Shown here: piece after piece, positions 60,870-64,000 of the stretch
Numbering within the stretch: position 1 is the first letter of the stretch
Layout of the letters: every line of letters begins with the position of its first letter
Origin: Apoda limacodes
Lineage: Eukaryota > Arthropoda > Insecta > Lepidoptera > Limacodidae
Assembly (NCBI GenBank): GCA_946406115.1
Contig: OX291546.1
Coordinates: forward strand, 16,113,019-16,177,018
Length of the DNA: 64,000 bases
Direction: 5' to 3'
The notes under the pieces: generated by a model
Told to the model about the DNA's origin: nothing
Seen by the model: only the letters and a program-made list of their open reading frames with translations
The model's database searches: none
Program-made: the position numbers and the translations under genes

Positions 60870-62150
60870 TTTAAATCATCATCAAACCCACAGGGTTCTC
60901 ACTTAGGTCCGTTATTCTTTAACATTTTTATCAATGATGTTACATCGAATTTTCAACACTGTCAAACATATCTATAAGCGGATGATCTAAAAATTGTCAA
61001 ACGCTTAGAGAAACATGACGACTTTCACTTAGTTCAAGCTGATTTAGACCGATTTGCTGCTTGGTGTAAGACAAATAGCATGAACCTCAATGTTAGTAAA
61101 TGCAGCTTCATACACTTCTCTAGAAAAAAGGTCCCTACTTCAATTCTTACACTATCGGAAATGCTGAAATTCAAGAAACAGATGTAGTGCGCGATCTTGG
61201 TGTCTATATAGACAATAAACTTCGCTTTCACACGCACGTTGACAAAGTAGCTAAAAGAAGTTTTAAAGTACTTGGTTTTATTTTACGTAACTGCAGGGGT
61301 TTTAAACTAGCTTCAAGCAAAATTGCCATTTTCAACGCTTTAGTTAGGTTTGGCTTAGAATACTGCAGCACAGTTTGGACTCCCTACTATGAAGTTCATA
61401 AAAAACGTCTAGAATCGATCCAAAAACGGTTTCTCTGGCATTTGACATACCAGTATGGCTTGAGGAAAAGTTTACTCTCTTACAACTCGCGTCTAAAACA
61501 CTTTAAGCTCATTAGTCTAGAAAGTCGCAGAAAGATCCTTGACCACTTATTTTTATACAAAATAGTAAATAGCTATATCGATTGTCCGCACCTTTTGAGC
61601 CAAATAAAGTTAAACGTTCCTCTGAAATTGTGTCGGCCCTCCAGATACCTGCCTTTTCATGCTAAAAGGTCTAGAACCAATTTAGGGCATTTTTCCACCA
61701 TCAACAGGATACAATTACAATATAGTCAATTATCACGCTCATCTACAAATAAAATTGATATGTTCTGCACACTGCGCCAATTCAGAGCCGCAGTGCTCGA
61801 TCTCTTTTCACCTAAACAACTATAATTTTTCTGCTTTTTCCCTTATATACCTAACTATCTGTATTCCTATAGGAAAAAATAAAATAAAATAATAATGCTA
61901 TTAACTTATTGTCTTTTTTCTTGTGGTTTTGTATTTTTTGCGTTTTGTGTTTTTCTTTGCGTTTTTTGATTTTTTGTATTTATTGTGTCTAAGTATATTA
62001 AGTCGTCGTTTTGCATTTTATTACTATGAATGTCGTGGCAGCCTGTAATTAAAGTAGCATTAAGTAATTTAGTCCTGAACCAATGTAATTGCTATGTAAT
62101 TTATGTATACTTTGTTGGTTGTCCTGAAATAAATAAATAAATAAATAAAC
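60870..62150 (+). mobile_element. 5'-truncated LINE with RT end and (AAAT)n tail
   Basis: Plus strand: PQGSHLGPLFFNIFINDVTS at 60885-60945, then LADD in place of YADD with a stop just before it. HDDFHLVQADLDRFAAWCK follows, and after a frame change a 212-codon open stretch (61187-61825) with LGVYIDNKLRFHTHVDKVAK and FGLEYCSTVWTPYYEVHKKR. The 3' UTR ends in CCTGAAATAAATAAATAAAT near 62125-62150. It is head to head with the LINE at 59480-60834, but the protein text differs, so it is a different family. Confidence 0.85.
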
Positions 62151-62249
62151 TGCATAGGCAGCTGAACTGAGTTTTCCTGCAAGAACTGAAATGTGAGGGT
62201 TCTACTGCAGCCTATTGTTTAATGTAATACCTAGAAACACTGTTGAGTC

Positions 62250-63383
62250 TGTAACGGAACGACCGTTTCCGGTGGTCCGTCTCCGGTAAAGGACCGGACG
62301 ATGTAGGAAACGATAGAAGTTTCTGGGCATTCGCTCTTAGGTCCATTACCACTGTGGTAATTTAAATTTAGAGATCAAAGAATCTCTAGATGTTTGACAT
62401 CGGTAAGTAAAAAACAGATTACTTTACGTTCTGCTTGACGTGGTTGTAAAAATTCTACTACTAATTATTTTTACGGATAGTAAACTGTGCGATCTTCTTC
62501 TAAACTGCAAATTAATTACATATCCACTTCTCTTCTATAAAAGAAAACCGTCCTCGTACGGTTTTTAGTTTATATATACAACGTATATATATTACTCTAC
62601 TACGGCTCTGTTACGGCAACTGAGGTCCGCGAGAAGACTTCTCTGTGGGCTGGTACACGTTTGTCTTCTAACGACGGCGCATCGCAGCTGCTTTGCTGTC
62701 CTTATACTGTGGGAGGCCGGAGTCCACTGAACTCCAAATCCTCGGCCTGTCCGGAGTCTCCTTGACTCCAAAACTTCGGCCTGTGCAGTAGTGGTGCTAT
62801 CTGAAACATCGCTACACACCAAGGCTACGGGGCGACCTGCGCCGAAACTACTAGCGAGCTACGTCCACGTGCGGCCTTACCTTGTGCCTGCCACGGGCGG
62901 CATATTCACTACTCACCACACGCTGTTAGGCCACGTAACATCAGTCCCATCCGCGTCTTCTTTCTACGGCGGTGCTGACCTGAGGGGTGCCCACAGCGAG
63001 CAAGACATCAAATCGGGCTCTAGGCCGAAGAGACCTGAGTGTACTAGTTCCCTAATAAAAGCTTTTAAAAACTACACTTAAAATCTGTGTAGGCAGGCTT
63101 GCGTTTGGCTATCTTTCTATTTATTTAGGTAGTCCTTTATGATTGTGAATTAGGTAGCTGTGAACTAGATATTTAAGTGTTACGAATCACCCTATGTGAT
63201 TAGGATTTTGTGCATTAAAAGCTGTTACTATATAATGAAAGAGTATACTAATATAACCTGCCTTTCCCTTGAAAAGTGTTTCTTTACTCGCCTTTGAACT
63301 CCCTCTATCTTTTCTCCTCCTTCTGAGCACCTAGCCGGTGCATTCAATAACAGGGCACTACTGCTTTAACCTGTCCTGTTATA
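62250..63383 (+). mobile_element. Probable 5' LTR of an LTR retrotransposon
   Basis: It begins TGTAACGG and ends GTTATA (approximate inverted ends TGTAAC/GTTATA), 1134 bases. It contains a TATA-like CTATAAAAG near 62535 and AATAAAAGC near 63052, the promoter/polyadenylation layout expected of an LTR, and is followed one base later by a TGGCGCC primer-site-like sequence. It is inferred from layout. The 3' LTR is outside the window, so identity of the two LTRs could not be checked. Confidence 0.6.
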
Positions 63384-63384
63384 G

Positions 63385-63402
63385 TGGCGCCCTTTCACGT
63401 GG
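63385..63402 (+). other. Probable tRNA primer-binding site
   Basis: TGGCGCCCTTTCACGTGG directly follows the probable LTR. TGGCGCC is the start of the tRNA-Lys-type primer site used by many LTR elements. The middle bases deviate, so the tRNA identity is uncertain. Confidence 0.45.
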
Positions 63403-63711
63403 GTTTTAGAGGTATTCTACTTTCTTTAAAGTAAAGAGATTTTTCAAGGCAAGGTTCAGAGATTTTAGGGTGTCTAATCCTTATTTTTTTCAGCTTCTTA
63501 TGAAATTGTATTTTAGCATAGCGGTATACTCATTCATTGTATATCTAACCCTAGGTAAGGTGTTAATAATTTCTATAGAACGTGTCGGTGGTAAGCCGAG
63601 TACCATATACTAGGTTACTAACGTCTTTTGCTTATTATTTCATTGTATTTAACTGATTACTACTACTAAATCTAATCTATCTGATATCTTTGTGTAACAG
63701 AGGCATTCCAG

Positions 63712-64000
63712 ATGGCAGGCGATTTAATTAGGTTTCTGCCTAAAAAGGCTCTACAGTATGAGTTGCTACTCAGAGGTGTAGAACCTGCTTCTAAAATCGA
63801 TCTGATGCGCGATCAGTACGAAAAACTACCTTCTACTACTGTTATTTCTGATCTAAGCCCATTGGAATGTGGCGAAGATATCGATCAGATATCTAAATTG
63901 CTTAAAATCTGGAAAGCCAAAGTTGATTTAACAATTTCTAGTAGAATTGTATCTAAAGCTGATCTTGAAGCTATTTTTCAGCACTTAATGCTTAGATTTT
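63712..64000 (+). CDS. Start of LTR-retrotransposon gag-like ORF
   Basis: The ATG at 63712 opens a frame that runs off the window end without a stop (96 codons). The start includes LPKKALQYELLLRGVEPASK, resembling the N-terminal 'L-x-K-x-EL-x-YEL-x-x-RG' of insect LTR-retrotransposon Gag proteins, followed by a mixed polar region. It lies about 330 bases after the primer-site-like sequence, a normal leader length. Domestication cannot be excluded from this portion alone. Confidence 0.55.
   Translation, partial: MAGDLIRFLPKKALQYELLLRGVEPASKIDLMRDQYEKLPSTTVISDLSPLECGEDIDQISKLLKIWKAKVDLTISSRIVSKADLEAIFQHLMLRF

Noticed and set aside
59097..64000. Upstream exons of gene A within the window
   Set aside because: I searched the minus strand for the second-membrane-domain segment preceding the SPVF motif and saw only LINE and LTR sequence; the exon must be further right.

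Overview
This window is nuclear DNA from an insect, most likely a moth or butterfly (Lepidoptera). That placement is an inference from three things: intron-rich ABCC-type ABC transporter exons with GT-AG junctions, very AT-rich introns, and dense remnants of CR1/Jockey-like LINEs, BEL/Pao, mariner and short repeats whose wording is familiar from lepidopteran genomes. Nothing prokaryotic is present and no tRNA gene or complete rRNA gene was seen.

Host genes. All recognised host coding sequence is on the minus strand. Two ABCC (MRP4 / lethal(2)03659-like) full transporters lie in tandem, head to tail. Gene A, on the right, shows its last eight coding exons (59096 down to the stop at 50668): the end of the second membrane domain plus a complete second nucleotide-binding domain (NBD2). 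Its 5' part lies beyond the right edge. Gene B starts 9.2 kb downstream and shows its first nine coding exons (38289 or 41469 down to 1294): the cytosolic N-terminus, the first membrane domain and the beginning of NBD1 up to the Walker A lysine. Its 3' part lies beyond the left edge. Splice phase is continuous across every junction checked, giving 506 codons for gene B and 406 codons (with stop) for gene A, without a frameshift. A small unidentified two-exon reading frame (gene C, 34095 to 32646) sits inside intron 1 of gene B.

Duplications. Exon 1 of gene B is present twice, inside a 3.1-3.2 kb nearly identical direct tandem duplication (36808-39949 and 39950-43127). It is either a very recent duplication or an uncollapsed assembly duplicate. 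A second tandem duplication (two 450 bp units, 14992-15881) differs at about one base.

Mobile and repetitive DNA fills the rest. Intron 3 of gene B (13.4 kb) holds a 1.4 kb (CAAA)n tract, a dead mariner with recognisable ends, LINE pieces and an A-B-A' mosaic. Intron 1 (15.4 kb, or 18.6 kb from the distal exon copy) holds a pair of 5S-rRNA-like SINE fragments facing each other. It also holds a 1488 bp non-autonomous DNA transposon with perfect 8 bp target duplications, and a 3.5 kb structure in which a chimeric LINE/BEL unit is repeated as an inverted, circularly permuted copy. The gene A-gene B interval carries LINEs. Gene A introns carry an old LINE split around an exon. The right edge begins an LTR retrotransposon (probable LTR, primer site, start of gag).

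What was not found: no clearly intact transposase, reverse transcriptase or other complete novel gene system. The most noteworthy items are the first-exon duplication, the permuted inverted LINE/BEL unit, the 8-bp-TSD element with subterminal repeats, and the very long (CAAA)n tract with interruptions on only one side.
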